Assembly (NCBI GenBank): GCA_001914405.1 | Contig: MSDW01000001.1 | Location: forward strand, 558,001 to 622,000 | Direction: 5' to 3' | DNA length: 64,000 nt | Source of the DNA: Candidatus Methanohalarchaeum thermophilum | Lineage (GTDB): Archaea; Halobacteriota; Methanonatronarchaeia; Methanonatronarchaeales; Methanonatronarchaeaceae | Shown here: piece after piece, positions 9,407-17,687 of the stretch | Layout: each line of letters starts with the position of its first letter | Numbering within the stretch: position 1 is the stretch's first letter | Position numbers and translations under genes: made by a program | The notes under the pieces: model-generated | Databases searched by the model: none | The model's input: the letters and a program-made list of their open reading frames with translations, nothing else | What the model was told of the DNA's origin: nothing

Positions 9407-10039
9407 ATTAAAGTTATTAATTAAGTAAAATATCTTTTAGTGAAAGATATTTTTATTTTAGTGGTTGGGTAAGACCTCTCTTTTTTTATTAGAAAAAGGA
9501 TACATTCAACGTTTAGAAAGATTAGAACAATACTAGGGATATAACAAGTTTATCGGAAAGCCTGTGTACAAATATATTTATTTCTAAGGTTATGTAGGAA
9601 ATTATATGAGTATTCAAGGGTTTTTGGGAGTAATTCCTTATTAGCTATAAAGATGGAGGTCCTATGTGGTAGTACACTTTAACTCCATAGCATAATATCC
9701 AATCTTGTGTGGGAGGTTGGATGGTGTGAGGAGGTCTGCATTAAGGTAGTTATGAGGGTTTGGAGGCTTTTAATTTTTCTTTACTTTAACCTATTAACCA
9801 AGAAGTCACCTTCCAAAATCTTGATTTTGGTAGGTGAGGAGGTCACTTGGTAAAACTCTGTCCTTAGATAAAATAGAGTGTGAATAGATGTGGACTGATT
9901 CTTCTCTAGCGAAAAGCGGGTAGTTGGAGGAGAGTAGTTCATTAATGATTGAGTTTTGGCGGGGTCTTATTGCTGTAAACATTTTAGTTAGAAGTTAAGA
10001 AATTTTGTAGTAGATATTTTTCTTTTGGAAGGGTGTATG
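9407..10039. other. Intergenic region with family hairpins
   Basis: It holds a leader-like stretch near 9450-9500 (TTTAGTGGTTGGGTAAGACC), a solo hairpin at 9788-9846 and a further right-end-like hairpin at about 9895-9945 (CTTCTCTAGCGAAAAGCGGG, ending TAGTTCATT). The last resembles the right end at 6105-6153. No gene is supported. Confidence 0.5.
9788..9846 (+). repeat. Solo hairpin: leader of the 413-bp element joined to its right hairpin
   Basis: The leader CCTATTAACCAAGAAGTCAC is identical to that of the two 413-bp copies. It is followed not by their left hairpin but by the right hairpin and trailer (CCAAAATCTTGATTTTGG, then GAGGAGGTCAC). It is therefore an internal-deletion derivative, or the minimal mobile unit of the family. 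Confidence 0.75.
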
Positions 10040-10540
10040 TCATACGAAATCTGATAGAGTGGTTTTCTGTTTTTCTTGTTTTTTTAAAAATTCCTTTTTT
10101 TCTATTTCATTGAATTTTGAGTTAATGTACTTTAAACGAGTTATCTCTATTTTTTGTAGATTTTTTCTTTGTTTTGATTTTTCTAGTGACTTTTTTAGGT
10201 CTTTAAATATCTCGGTTAGCAATTTTTGTATTTTTTTTGTTTTGATATTTTTTGTTGCAAATGGAGTAAATCTAAGTTTGTCTCCATTTAGTTCAATTTT
10301 CATAGGGAATCTGGGGATCCTTTTTCTTTCGTGGTTTTTTATTACTTCTTTAGACGATAATTGTATTTTCCTTAGTATCCACTCTAAATCTAGGACTCTT
10401 AGGTTTTTATATGTAAATTTGACTCCGATTGCATCGGTTCTTTCCTTGAAGTCTTCAATCTCATTTGATTTCTTTAGGATTGTGTAATTTTTCTCTTTGA
10501 TTTTTCCTCTTGATAGTTTATCGTCGTCAAGTTCTTTCAT
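10040..10540 (-). CDS. Hypothetical lysine-rich protein
   Basis: A 166-residue protein, strongly charged and mostly helical, with many Lys and Glu. The overlapping plus-strand ORF would encode an improbable Phe/Ser-rich product and looks like a shadow. Upstream on the minus strand (about 10556-10568) is an AT-rich TATA-like stretch (TTATTTAAAATAG) placed for a short leader. I recognise no domain. A segment near residues 70-110 (KRIPRFPMKIELNGDKL) looks like a small beta sheet. The basic composition would suit nucleic-acid binding, but that is only a guess. Confidence 0.5.
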   Translation of the reverse strand: MKELDDDKLSRGKIKEKNYTILKKSNEIEDFKERTDAIGVKFTYKNLRVLDLEWILRKIQLSSKEVIKNHERKRIPRFPMKIELNGDKLRFTPFATKNIKTKKIQKLLTEIFKDLKKSLEKSKQRKNLQKIEITRLKYINSKFNEIEKKEFLKKQEKQKTTLSDFV

Positions 10541-10588
10541 TGGTATAGAAATGTTATTCCTATTTTAAATAATGTATTGGATGTTCTT

Positions 10589-10653
10589 TTTTATCTTATA
10601 GTGGTTGGATAAGACCCTTTCCTAATCTTTGATTTAGGTAGGGGTCACTTCAC
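10589..10653 (+). repeat. Solo family hairpin
   Basis: A compact 65-bp unit with the leader TTTTATCTTATAGTGGTTGG, then AAGACC, a CCTAATCTTTGATTTAGG hairpin and the trailer GGGGTCACTTCAC. It contains nothing else, so it shows the minimal form of the family: leader, one stem-loop, trailer. Confidence 0.7.
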
Positions 10654-10858
10654 TCGATATTGAAATTGTTTTTTTTTCTTCGGATAAAAAATTTATTAAA
10701 AAGAATAATTATTTATTTAAGTTCGCATCTTGGTTTTATGGCAGGATGGTATGTCTGATGGAATTTTTCATTATGGATTTCTGTAGAGAAGGGTTATTTG
10801 GTGGTTGGATTTTTAACTTATTTGGCGAGATGTCTCCAAGATAATTGGTGTGTAAGAA

Positions 10859-11362
10859 ATGGCTGGTGAATGTGAAATAGAAAGTTTAGCGATTGTGGAT
10901 GATAGTAATGAATTAGAGGAATTTAGAAGGGTTTTAGATGCTGATAAATGGGTAGAGGAATTTAACATTGGGGAAATCATTTTTGGTTTTCCAAATGTAC
11001 GTGAAGAGATCAAAAGAGATCTAAAAAAAATTAATGAAAGAACTAAGAGAGAGATTAAATTAATTTTTGTTAATGGTAGAGAGGAGGTAACTAAAGCAGT
11101 TAAAAATGCATTGATGAAAATTTTAAATGTAAATAATGGTTTAGAGTGTTCTAGAGGGAAATTGATTCAAGATAACTTGGATATAAACACTGAATTAGAT
11201 ATTTTGGTAAAAATTGGGGCTGAAACTGCTCCTAATTGTTTTATATGGCAATCAAGTTATGCTGAATTGTTTTATGTAGATGATTGGGGTAGTTTGGATC
11301 GAGAAAAGATACAAGAGATAATAAATGAATTTAAAGAAAGAGAAAGAAGGTTTGGGAGATGA
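10859..11362 (+). CDS. Truncated cis-prenyltransferase (UppS)-like protein
   Basis: A 167-residue protein. The C-terminal part matches undecaprenyl/dehydrodolichyl diphosphate synthases: FIWQSSYAELFYVDDWGS followed by a helix ending RERRFGR is the standard end of that family. The hallmark N-terminal catalytic motif (HxxxxMDGNRR with its essential Asp) is absent, and the length is about 70 residues below the usual 230-250. Either it is a non-catalytic subunit-like homologue, or it belongs to a short archaeal subfamily. It is followed after 9 bases by a presenilin-type protease, so the two are probably co-transcribed. The family call is fairly safe; enzymatic activity is doubtful. Confidence 0.65.
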   Translation: MAGECEIESLAIVDDSNELEEFRRVLDADKWVEEFNIGEIIFGFPNVREEIKRDLKKINERTKREIKLIFVNGREEVTKAVKNALMKILNVNNGLECSRGKLIQDNLDINTELDILVKIGAETAPNCFIWQSSYAELFYVDDWGSLDREKIQEIINEFKERERRFGR

Positions 11363-11371
11363 AGACATATA

Positions 11372-12229
11372 ATGAGTATAGAAGCTAAAAAATATCTTCC
11401 TATGGCAGGTATGGGTTCTTTATTAGTTTTTACACAGCTCTTAGGTGTCTATATATCTTCTTTTTATTTGGATTATAATATCAAGGCTTTTAGGGATCCA
11501 CAATCAGCATGGAATCCGTTATATTTTATTTTGCTTATTTTAATTTTCACAGCTGGTTTTCTTGCTGTTAATAAATTAGAACTAAAGTGGGTTGTCGAAC
11601 TTTTTTTATCTTTTGCTATATTTTTGACGTTAGTTTATTTTTTTATGGCTCTTTTTGGGAAAATATTTGGTTTAAATGTAGTTAATAGTATATTATATGG
11701 TACAATCCCTGCAGTTACCTTACTAGTGTTAATATTTCTTTTTAGGGAGTGGTATGTAGTTGATTTAGTAGGGTTATTTGTTTCTAGCGGAGCAGCAGCA
11801 ATATTTGGGATTTCATTAGATCTAATACCTGCATTGGTATTGCTTTTTTTACTCGCTTTGTATGACGCTTTAGCTGTATATAAGACTAAACATATGTTGA
11901 GTTTAGCTCAAAATGCAATTGAAATGAAAATACCAGTCTTATTTGTAGTACCAAAAGAGAAGAATTACTCATTTAGATCTAAGACAACTAAAATAGGAAA
12001 CAAGGAGAATAAAGCCTTTTTTATGGGTCTAGGGGATGCTGTATTACCTTCAATCCTCACAATCTCAGCTTACAATTACCTTGGTATTTTACCAGCTTTA
12101 GGAGCTTTCATAGGGTCATTAATAGGTTTTATTTTTCTAAGCGCCCTAGTCTACAAAGGAAAACCTCAAGCAGGACTACCACTACTAAACGGAGGAGCTA
12201 TAATAGGTCTACTAATAGCCCTAATCTAA
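11372..12229 (+). CDS. Presenilin/signal-peptide-peptidase family intramembrane aspartyl protease
   Basis: A 285-residue protein with about nine hydrophobic segments. The two catalytic aspartates are in LALYDALAVYK (YD motif, near residue 170) and MGLGDAVLPS (GxGD motif, near residue 220). A C-terminal QAGLPLLNGG fits the position of the conserved PAL-type motif in the last helices. Archaeal homologues (PSH) cleave transmembrane segments. It lies 9 bases downstream of the UppS-like gene, apparently the same transcript. The substrate is unknown. Confidence 0.88.
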   Translation: MSIEAKKYLPMAGMGSLLVFTQLLGVYISSFYLDYNIKAFRDPQSAWNPLYFILLILIFTAGFLAVNKLELKWVVELFLSFAIFLTLVYFFMALFGKIFGLNVVNSILYGTIPAVTLLVLIFLFREWYVVDLVGLFVSSGAAAIFGISLDLIPALVLLFLLALYDALAVYKTKHMLSLAQNAIEMKIPVLFVVPKEKNYSFRSKTTKIGNKENKAFFMGLGDAVLPSILTISAYNYLGILPALGAFIGSLIGFIFLSALVYKGKPQAGLPLLNGGAIIGLLIALI

Positions 12230-12351
12230 TTCATTTTATCAAACTAAATAAGTCTCTCCAAATCTTCAAACACCGACCTCAAGTAAAAAAAGATAACCAT
12301 ATCTCAAAGTGAAGTGACCCTATTTTACTCACATCCGTTCGTAAAGCGGGG

Positions 12352-12792
12352 TTTTATCTTGGTGGTTGAGAAGACCTCTCTCCAAAATCTCTGATTTTGG
12401 TAGAAGGATGAATCAACCACAAATTTCCAATGGTTCTAAGACCAGTTAAGTTTTGGCTGTTAGGTGTTCTGGCTTGAACAGATTACGAGGCCCCTTTGGA
12501 TTGTTTCATTTGGCTAAAGAAATCTCCTCAGGTAACCTTGAAACAGATCTGGAGTAGGGGTCCTAGGTGGTTGGTGTGGAGCAACCATTGAGGAATAAGA
12601 GTAGCCATTGTGTAGCTATGTAGCTAATATATGGGCTCTTGTATCTGCCCTAATCCAGTTTTCCTCAAACCGTAAGTTCCCTTGCTGACTGGGTCTATGA
12701 GACAAACACACTGAACAAGGCAACTCCACTCTGGATAAGGCCTCACAAAGAACCCCCTCCAAAATCCCTTGATTTAGATAGAGGTAGTTGAC
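12352..12792 (+). mobile_element. Gene-less structured element, family 2, copy 2
   Basis: The leader TTTTATCTTGGTGGTTGAGA and a hairpin at about 12375-12405 mark the left end. A CCAAAATCCCTTGATTTAG-type hairpin and GAGGTAGTTGAC at 12792 mark the right end. The interior shares many blocks in order with 6829-7130, with a variable GGGC/GCCC-closed hairpin of different length in the middle. There are no ORFs of note. A GTGAAGTGACC segment with spacer at 12309-12351 precedes it and may be part of a compound unit. Confidence 0.7.
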
Positions 12793-13161
12793 TATTGGCA
12801 GAAGAGATTTTTGTGTGGTAGGAAGGAGGTAAAAGGTGTTAATAAACTCTTTTAAGGTGAATCTATGTTTTTTTAGGGGGGAGAATGGTTCACAACCTAT
12901 TTTGTTGGGGGAAATAACTATGTGGAATAAGAATAATATGATTAAAAGGTGATTGGTTAGGTATCTCTGAGATAGTTGATTTTTGATTCTATAGGTTTTT
13001 CAGAGATATTTGCTAAAAGGTTTAGGGGATGTTTTTTCTTTGAAATCTATTTAACTTTTTTTTGGTGAGAAATCCCTGTCCTTAATCTTTGATTTAGGTT
13101 AGGGATGAATCACCACAAGATGTATATAAGTAGTTAAATAATGTTTATATAGGAGATATAT

Positions 13162-13302
13162 ATGGAAGACCCGACAACCATACAGATAGAAAAAGAAACA
13201 CGGAAGAAACTCAAGGAACTAAGGATAACAAAGAGAGAAACATACGACGAAATATTAAATAGGTTGATGAAAAATGCAACTAACTCAAAAAATAAAGATT
13301 GA
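13162..13302 (+). CDS. Small ribbon-helix-helix-like protein overlapping tnpB
   Basis: A 46-residue ORF: a strand-like start (TTIQIEKETRKKLKELR) and a helix-turn-helix continuation (TKRETYDEILNRLMKN). This matches the pattern of small ribbon-helix-helix repressors (strand, helix, turn with T/S, helix). A good ribosome site (AGGAGATATAT) sits just upstream. Its end overlaps the tnpB start by 29 bases in another frame, so the two are likely translationally coupled. A comparable small ORF precedes the broken tnpB at 4.5 kb. Likely a DNA-binding regulator of the element (inference). Confidence 0.65.
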   Translation: MEDPTTIQIEKETRKKLKELRITKRETYDEILNRLMKNATNSKNKD

Positions 13303-14554
13303 GCCAACAGAAGAACAAGAAGAAGTTCTTACTTCTCTTTCTGAAATATGTAGGTTGCTCTATAATTTTTCACTCAAAGAAAGAATAGAGAACTGGAAAG
13401 AAAACAAGAACAAACCAAAAGAAGAAAGAAACTACATTACATACACAGACCAACAAAATAAGTTACCCAAATTAAAAGAAGAATACCCAAAATACAACTG
13501 GGTGTATTTAAAAGTCTTACAAATGATTTTAAAGAAACTGGACGCCAATTACAAGTCCTTCTTCTCTCTATGGAAAAAAGGAGACAATAAAGCGAAACCA
13601 CCAAGATTCAAAGGCAGTAAATACTTCACAAACCTATGCTATAACCAATCCGGGTTCAAAATAAAAAAAGAGGAAATAAAATTTTCTCACAACCACCCAG
13701 ACAAAACAGAACTATCTTTTGATATTCCAACCAAGTTTCATTTAGAAGATAAGAACATTAAACAAATCGAAATCTTCAGAGACGAAATTAAAGAAGAATA
13801 CTATATCTCAATATCTTACGAGGTAGATACTCCAAAATACAAAGATAACGGAAAGTATCAAGCTTTCGATTTAGGAGTTAACAAACACATAGGAGTTAAT
13901 ATGAGTGGGAAGTTCGTTGAGTTCAAGAACCCAAGACCAGACAAGTATTGGCAATCGAAAATAGAAGAAGTTCAATCAAAAAAAGACAGATGTAAAAAAG
14001 GAAGTAATAGATGGAAATGGTATAACAAGAAATTACAACAGATGAAAAGAAAACTTGCTAATCAAATGAAGGATTGGCAACATAAATTAAGTAAAAAAAT
14101 AGTTGAGAACACTAAAGCGAATACTATAGTAGTTGGAGATTTAGATACTAAAGATATGGCACAGAACAACAAGAATGTAGAGGGCTTGAACAGGAGTTTA
14201 CAAAACACAGGCACCATAGGTAGATTCGTTAGATTTCTAATCTACAAGGCAGAACTTGTAGGTAAGAAGGTAATAGAAATCAACGAAGCAAACACTACCA
14301 AAAAGTGCTGTGTCTGTGGAAAGAAACAGGATATGCCATTACATAAAAGAACTTATAAATGTGATTGTGGAAACGAAATTGACAGAGACAAAAACTCTGC
14401 TATCAATATAATGAATCGTTTCCTATCACAAGAACGCTCTGTGAACGAGCAATCTTCCTTTATGGAAGATTTTCTGCGACAAACAGGTTTGGAATACGCC
14501 AACCAGCAAATGTCCAAACACTCGCAGGAAACCCCTTCCTCACGAACAACGTGA
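13274..14554 (+). CDS. tnpB: TnpB, RNA-guided nuclease of an IS1341-type element
   Basis: A 426-residue protein, full length for the family. The N-terminus (MQLTQKIKIEPTEEQEEVL) is a typical TnpB start. RuvC-I is QAFDLGVNKHIGVN (Asp near residue 199). The RuvC-II region is TIVVGDLDTKDM, where the usual catalytic Glu is Gly. The zinc ribbon has CCVCGKK and YKCDCG, directly followed by RuvC-III NEIDRDKNSAINI (Asp). Some TnpB clades keep the second acidic residue at a displaced site, so this copy may be active with a rearranged site, or nuclease-dead. The 3' end overlaps the right-end hairpin, consistent with omegaRNA processing from the tnpB transcript. Confidence 0.93.
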   Translation: MQLTQKIKIEPTEEQEEVLTSLSEICRLLYNFSLKERIENWKENKNKPKEERNYITYTDQQNKLPKLKEEYPKYNWVYLKVLQMILKKLDANYKSFFSLWKKGDNKAKPPRFKGSKYFTNLCYNQSGFKIKKEEIKFSHNHPDKTELSFDIPTKFHLEDKNIKQIEIFRDEIKEEYYISISYEVDTPKYKDNGKYQAFDLGVNKHIGVNMSGKFVEFKNPRPDKYWQSKIEEVQSKKDRCKKGSNRWKWYNKKLQQMKRKLANQMKDWQHKLSKKIVENTKANTIVVGDLDTKDMAQNNKNVEGLNRSLQNTGTIGRFVRFLIYKAELVGKKVIEINEANTTKKCCVCGKKQDMPLHKRTYKCDCGNEIDRDKNSAINIMNRFLSQERSVNEQSSFMEDFLRQTGLEYANQQMSKHSQETPSSRTT

Positions 14555-14627
14555 GCTAGGTAGGGGTAGTTCACTGCTTTTGTATTTATAAAGGATGAAT
14601 AAAGATCTATTGAATGGAGATAAAAAA

Positions 14628-15503
14628 ATGGAATTAACCCCAGCTCAAAAAGAAATCTTGAATACCTTGATTAATTTGTTTCAAGAAGAAGGAAAGGCGG
14701 TTAAAGGTGAAAAGGTTGCTGATTCTATTGGAAGAAATCCAGGTACAATAAGAAATCAAATGCAGTCTTTGAAGGCTTTAGAGTTGATCGAAGGAGTTCC
14801 AGGGCCTAAGGGTGGTTATAAGCCTACTTCGGATGCATATAGAGCGTTGGATCTTACCTCTTTTGAGGAGGGGGAACCAGTTCAGATCTATAAGAAAGAA
14901 GAAGAGGTTGAGGGGGCTTCGGCAATGGAAATTGATTTAACAACCTTACCTCAGCCAGATGTCTGTAAAGCCTCTATAAGGATTTTAGGTGATATAAGAA
15001 ATTTTGAGGAGGGTGAAAAGATAACGATCGGTCCTACACCGGTTAATAAGATGCTATTAAAGGGAGTTGTCGATGGAAGAGATGATATAGGGAATAAATT
15101 AATTATTAAAATTAGTGAAATTCATTCTGTTCCTAAAATACCTGTGATGGAGATTTCTTCAACTGAGTTAGTTACATTATCTCCGGATGATACTATTCAG
15201 GATGCAACAGAGGTTCTGCTGGATGAAAATATTAGAGGGGCTCCTGTAGAGTCTGATAAAGAGATTAAAGGAATGTTTACATTAACTGATTTAGCTAAAG
15301 CTGTGAGAGAAGGAAATTTTGGGTCAAAAGTCGAAGATGTTATGACACCTAATGCTTATTCAATAAAATCGGACATGAACTTGATAGATGCTATGAGTAA
15401 AATGGATGAATATGATGTTAGTAGGCTATTAATTGAAGAAGACGAGGAGTATGTAGGTATAATAACTAGAACAGATATATTAAAGAGGCTTTGCCCCTAC
15501 TAA
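14628..15503 (+). CDS. Winged-helix protein with C-terminal CBS pair
   Basis: A 291-residue protein in three parts. An N-terminal winged helix-turn-helix (about 1-70) is followed by a small beta-rich central domain (about 85-165) and a pair of CBS domains (about 170-290; motifs [42 protein letters not shown]). CBS pairs bind adenosyl ligands such as ATP, AMP or SAM, so this is likely an adenylate-responsive transcription regulator. The ATG at 14628 is chosen because GGAGA lies 7 bases upstream; an upstream ATG (14595) has no such site. It converges with hisE and overlaps it by 4 bases. Confidence 0.8.
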   Translation: MELTPAQKEILNTLINLFQEEGKAVKGEKVADSIGRNPGTIRNQMQSLKALELIEGVPGPKGGYKPTSDAYRALDLTSFEEGEPVQIYKKEEEVEGASAMEIDLTTLPQPDVCKASIRILGDIRNFEEGEKITIGPTPVNKMLLKGVVDGRDDIGNKLIIKISEIHSVPKIPVMEISSTELVTLSPDDTIQDATEVLLDENIRGAPVESDKEIKGMFTLTDLAKAVREGNFGSKVEDVMTPNAYSIKSDMNLIDAMSKMDEYDVSRLLIEEDEEYVGIITRTDILKRLCPY

Positions 15504-15775
15504 TCTCTTCTTTCTCTTAGTTCTTGAAGTACCTTATTGAATTCACGGTCTTTATTTGCGTATAGCACCATAATATGGAATATTAGGTCTGCGGCTTCGT
15601 GATCTAGGTTTTTATTATCCTTAGCTGATATCAAAAGCTCGGTGCATTCTTCACCGATTTTTTCTAATATATCGTTTTCGTTGTTAATTAGACCTGAAAC
15701 ATAGGATCCTTCCTTTGGATTTATCTTTCTATCTTTAATAACTTCTTCAAGTTCTTCTAAGATATTTAGATCCAT
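15500..15775 (-). CDS. hisE: Phosphoribosyl-ATP pyrophosphatase
   Basis: A 91-residue protein with the MazG-like helical motif of His[16 protein letters not shown] followed by [14 protein letters not shown]. These acidic residues bind Mg2+ for hydrolysis of PR-ATP to PR-AMP, the second step of histidine biosynthesis. Length is normal for a free-standing HisE. It is the last gene of a minus-strand run that starts with an MBL hydrolase at 17.6 kb and follows the CBS/ParB gene after 3 bases. The other his genes, except hisS at 50 kb, are not in the window. Confidence 0.9.
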   Translation of the reverse strand: MDLNILEELEEVIKDRKINPKEGSYVSGLINNENDILEKIGEECTELLISAKDNKNLDHEAADLIFHIMVLYANKDREFNKVLQELRERRD

Positions 15776-15778
15776 TCT

Positions 15779-16609
15779 TCACTCACCTTGGTTATCTTGT
15801 CCATACATTTTTGTTAATCTCCCTATTGGATGAGGAGCATAGTCTATTATCTTAATGTCATCTAAATTACTTATACCGGATTTTTTAGGTATTTTTTCAA
15901 GTCCAATTGTTTTATCTTCTTTGATTATTAGTTTATAAGCTTCTATTTTATCTATTTCTAGTTTTTTAGCTGCAACCGCTCTGTGATGTCCATCCACTAA
16001 TATCATCTTATCTGGTTTTTGTACTATGATTATAGGTTCGGCTAGTCCTTTTTTTAGCTCATATATTCTTCCTTCTAGTTCATCTTCGTATATGTTTTTT
16101 TGAGTAGGTATTAGTTCGTTAACCTTTACTTCGCCTTTCTCTATATCTAGATTAATGTTGTGTACATCTTCGAGAACTTTCTTGAATTTTCTTAGTTTTC
16201 TCGGATCTGCTCGTTCAATCTGTGACCTTATTACATCAGAGTTTGTGATAATACCAGCCATTCGACCTGTTTCTCTTACTACGGGAAGTTTAGAAATTCC
16301 TTTTCTAAACATTAATCTCGCAGCATCATCTAGATCCATGTCCCTATCAGCTAAAGTAATATCTGATGACATTAATTTAAATGCTAGTTCATCTTTATCT
16401 TGGAGCACTAAATGCCTAGCAGCAATATATCCCTTAACGATACCTTTTTCAACGACTGGAAAGCCGTTATGGCCGGTTTCTTCGATTAATTTTGCTATCT
16501 CCTCAACTGTATCCTCTGGTTCAACTACAACAACATCTGTGGTCATATAATCCTTGACTTTTGGTTTATTCTTCTTGTCCTTTTTAGATTCGTTTATTTC
16601 CCTACTCAT
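15779..16609 (-). CDS. CBS-domain protein fused to a ParB-like domain
   Basis: A 276-residue protein. Two CBS motifs cover residues ~18-135 ([20 protein letters not shown], then GHNGFPVV and GISKLPVV with GIITNSDVI). A ParB/Srx-like domain follows at ~155-235, with the signature [14 protein letters not shown]. Such fusions are known in archaea but their role is not established. ParB-like folds can hydrolyse nucleotides or transfer phosphate, and the CBS pair suggests control by an adenosine ligand. The start overlaps the upstream GIY-YIG gene by 8 bases. Confidence 0.82.
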   Translation of the reverse strand: MSREINESKKDKKNKPKVKDYMTTDVVVVEPEDTVEEIAKLIEETGHNGFPVVEKGIVKGYIAARHLVLQDKDELAFKLMSSDITLADRDMDLDDAARLMFRKGISKLPVVRETGRMAGIITNSDVIRSQIERADPRKLRKFKKVLEDVHNINLDIEKGEVKVNELIPTQKNIYEDELEGRIYELKKGLAEPIIIVQKPDKMILVDGHHRAVAAKKLEIDKIEAYKLIIKEDKTIGLEKIPKKSGISNLDDIKIIDYAPHPIGRLTKMYGQDNQGE

Positions 16610-17036
16610 TTTTTGTTTCGAAAATGGGATCTAACCCAATTTCTTTAAAAGCTTTTTCCAGTGTCTTTTTAATATTTTTTAAGTCACTTTCCTCTATTGA
16701 AAATAAATGGCTATTGCAGTTGCAGTCACTACATCCAAAATCATATTTTGTCTCTAAAAAGGAAAGTTTATTTGCTAATTCACATTCCTTATTCTTTCTT
16801 GTTTCTGCATAGCAGTAACCAAGAACCTCAGAGTTACCAAGTAAATAATCTATATGCCAGTATCTAGTATCTTTTTCTCCTTCAGCTATTTTTAAATGTC
16901 TTTTTATTCTTTTTAAACCTCCAGGTCCCTGAGCTGAACCGACATATATGTAGTTTCCCTCAAATCTCATCTCCCCGAGATTTCCAACCTTAAATTTATC
17001 TTTACAATTCAAAATTAGTGAATAAATACCTTTCAT
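16602..17036 (-). CDS. GIY-YIG family protein (DUF123 type)
   Basis: A 144-residue protein. The N-terminus [10 protein letters not shown] and then [20 protein letters not shown] correspond to the GIY and YIG strands and the conserved Arg helix, followed by [17 protein letters not shown]-type cysteines ([13 protein letters not shown]) near residue 105 are typical of the DUF123 branch found mostly in archaea. The family is nuclease-like, but its substrate is unknown. It overlaps the MBL gene upstream by 4 bases and the CBS/ParB gene downstream by 8, so all four genes to hisE form one transcript. Confidence 0.85.
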   Translation of the reverse strand: MKGIYSLILNCKDKFKVGNLGEMRFEGNYIYVGSAQGPGGLKRIKRHLKIAEGEKDTRYWHIDYLLGNSEVLGYCYAETRKNKECELANKLSFLETKYDFGCSDCNCNSHLFSIEESDLKNIKKTLEKAFKEIGLDPIFETKNE

Positions 17037-17641
17037 TTTAGTCTCTCTACAGCTTTCTTTAAGCTTTTTCCACTACTTATCTCTCCATGTCCGGGGTAGA
17101 TTTTATCTACATCGAGTTTTGAAAGTTTTTTAAGCGAGTGTTTTAGGTTATTTTTGTCTCCGCCTATTAAATCAGTTCTTCCAGTTCTACCATTTGAGAA
17201 AACTGTATCTCCAGTAAAAAGAATTTCACCATCGTAGAGACATATACTGCCTTCAGTATGACCTGGAGTATGAATAACCTTTAGATCTTGAATTTCATCA
17301 GAGTTGCTTAATAATGAATCAGGTTTGATCTTAGGTGCCTCCTGGCCAAAAAATATTGCAGCAGTTGCAACATTATCACCTGTCTCTATGTACTCTGAAT
17401 CGTCTTCATGTATATAGATTTTAGCTCCGGTTTTTTCTTTTATCCTAGAAGCGGCTAAAAAATGATCGAAATGACAATGCGTTAAAATAATTATCTTCAA
17501 ATCTTCTGGTTTAATGAACTCTTTTAATCCATCTAAAACCCTGCTTGGGTTCATACCAGCATCAATCATTATACTTTTATTATATAGGTACACATTTCCG
17601 GACCTTTTACCGACATTAATCTTATGTACCTTAGAGCCCAA
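17033..17641 (-). CDS. Metallo-beta-lactamase fold hydrolase (glyoxalase II-like)
   Basis: About 202 residues with the complete metal-binding set: LTHCHFDHF (HxHxDH), HTPGHTEG, LFTGDTVF and a final YPGHGE. This pattern fits the glyoxalase II/persulfide dioxygenase-like group that hydrolyses thioesters or related compounds. The long open frame continues upstream into thiC sequence, so I place the start at TTG 17641, with GGTGAT just before it. An ATG at 17695 would overlap thiC divergently. It leads the MBL, GIY-YIG, CBS/ParB, hisE operon and is transcribed divergently from thiC. Confidence 0.8.
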   Translation of the reverse strand: MGSKVHKINVGKRSGNVYLYNKSIMIDAGMNPSRVLDGLKEFIKPEDLKIIILTHCHFDHFLAASRIKEKTGAKIYIHEDDSEYIETGDNVATAAIFFGQEAPKIKPDSLLSNSDEIQDLKVIHTPGHTEGSICLYDGEILFTGDTVFSNGRTGRTDLIGGDKNNLKHSLKKLSKLDVDKIYPGHGEISSGKSLKKAVERLK

Positions 17642-17687
17642 AAGATCACCAAATAAACAAGTATTTTTTAACAAAATTAAGATTTCT

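Larger units (their letters stand above)
13056..14574 (+). mobile_element. IS1341-type element with intact tnpB
   Basis: The left end leader TTTTTTGGTGAGAAATCC is followed by a hairpin at about 13073-13106. The right end hairpin (CCTCAC/GTGAGC type, about 14532-14566) runs into GGGGTAGTTCAC, ending at 14574. It carries a 46-codon ORF and a full-length tnpB. The tnpB stop lies inside the right-end hairpin, as expected where the omegaRNA overlaps the 3' end of tnpB. No tnpA is seen, so it is non-autonomous. Confidence 0.8.

Noticed and set aside
10059-10487. Plus-strand 142-codon ORF
   Set aside because: Phe/Ser-rich complement of the lysine-rich minus-strand gene; no ribosome site.
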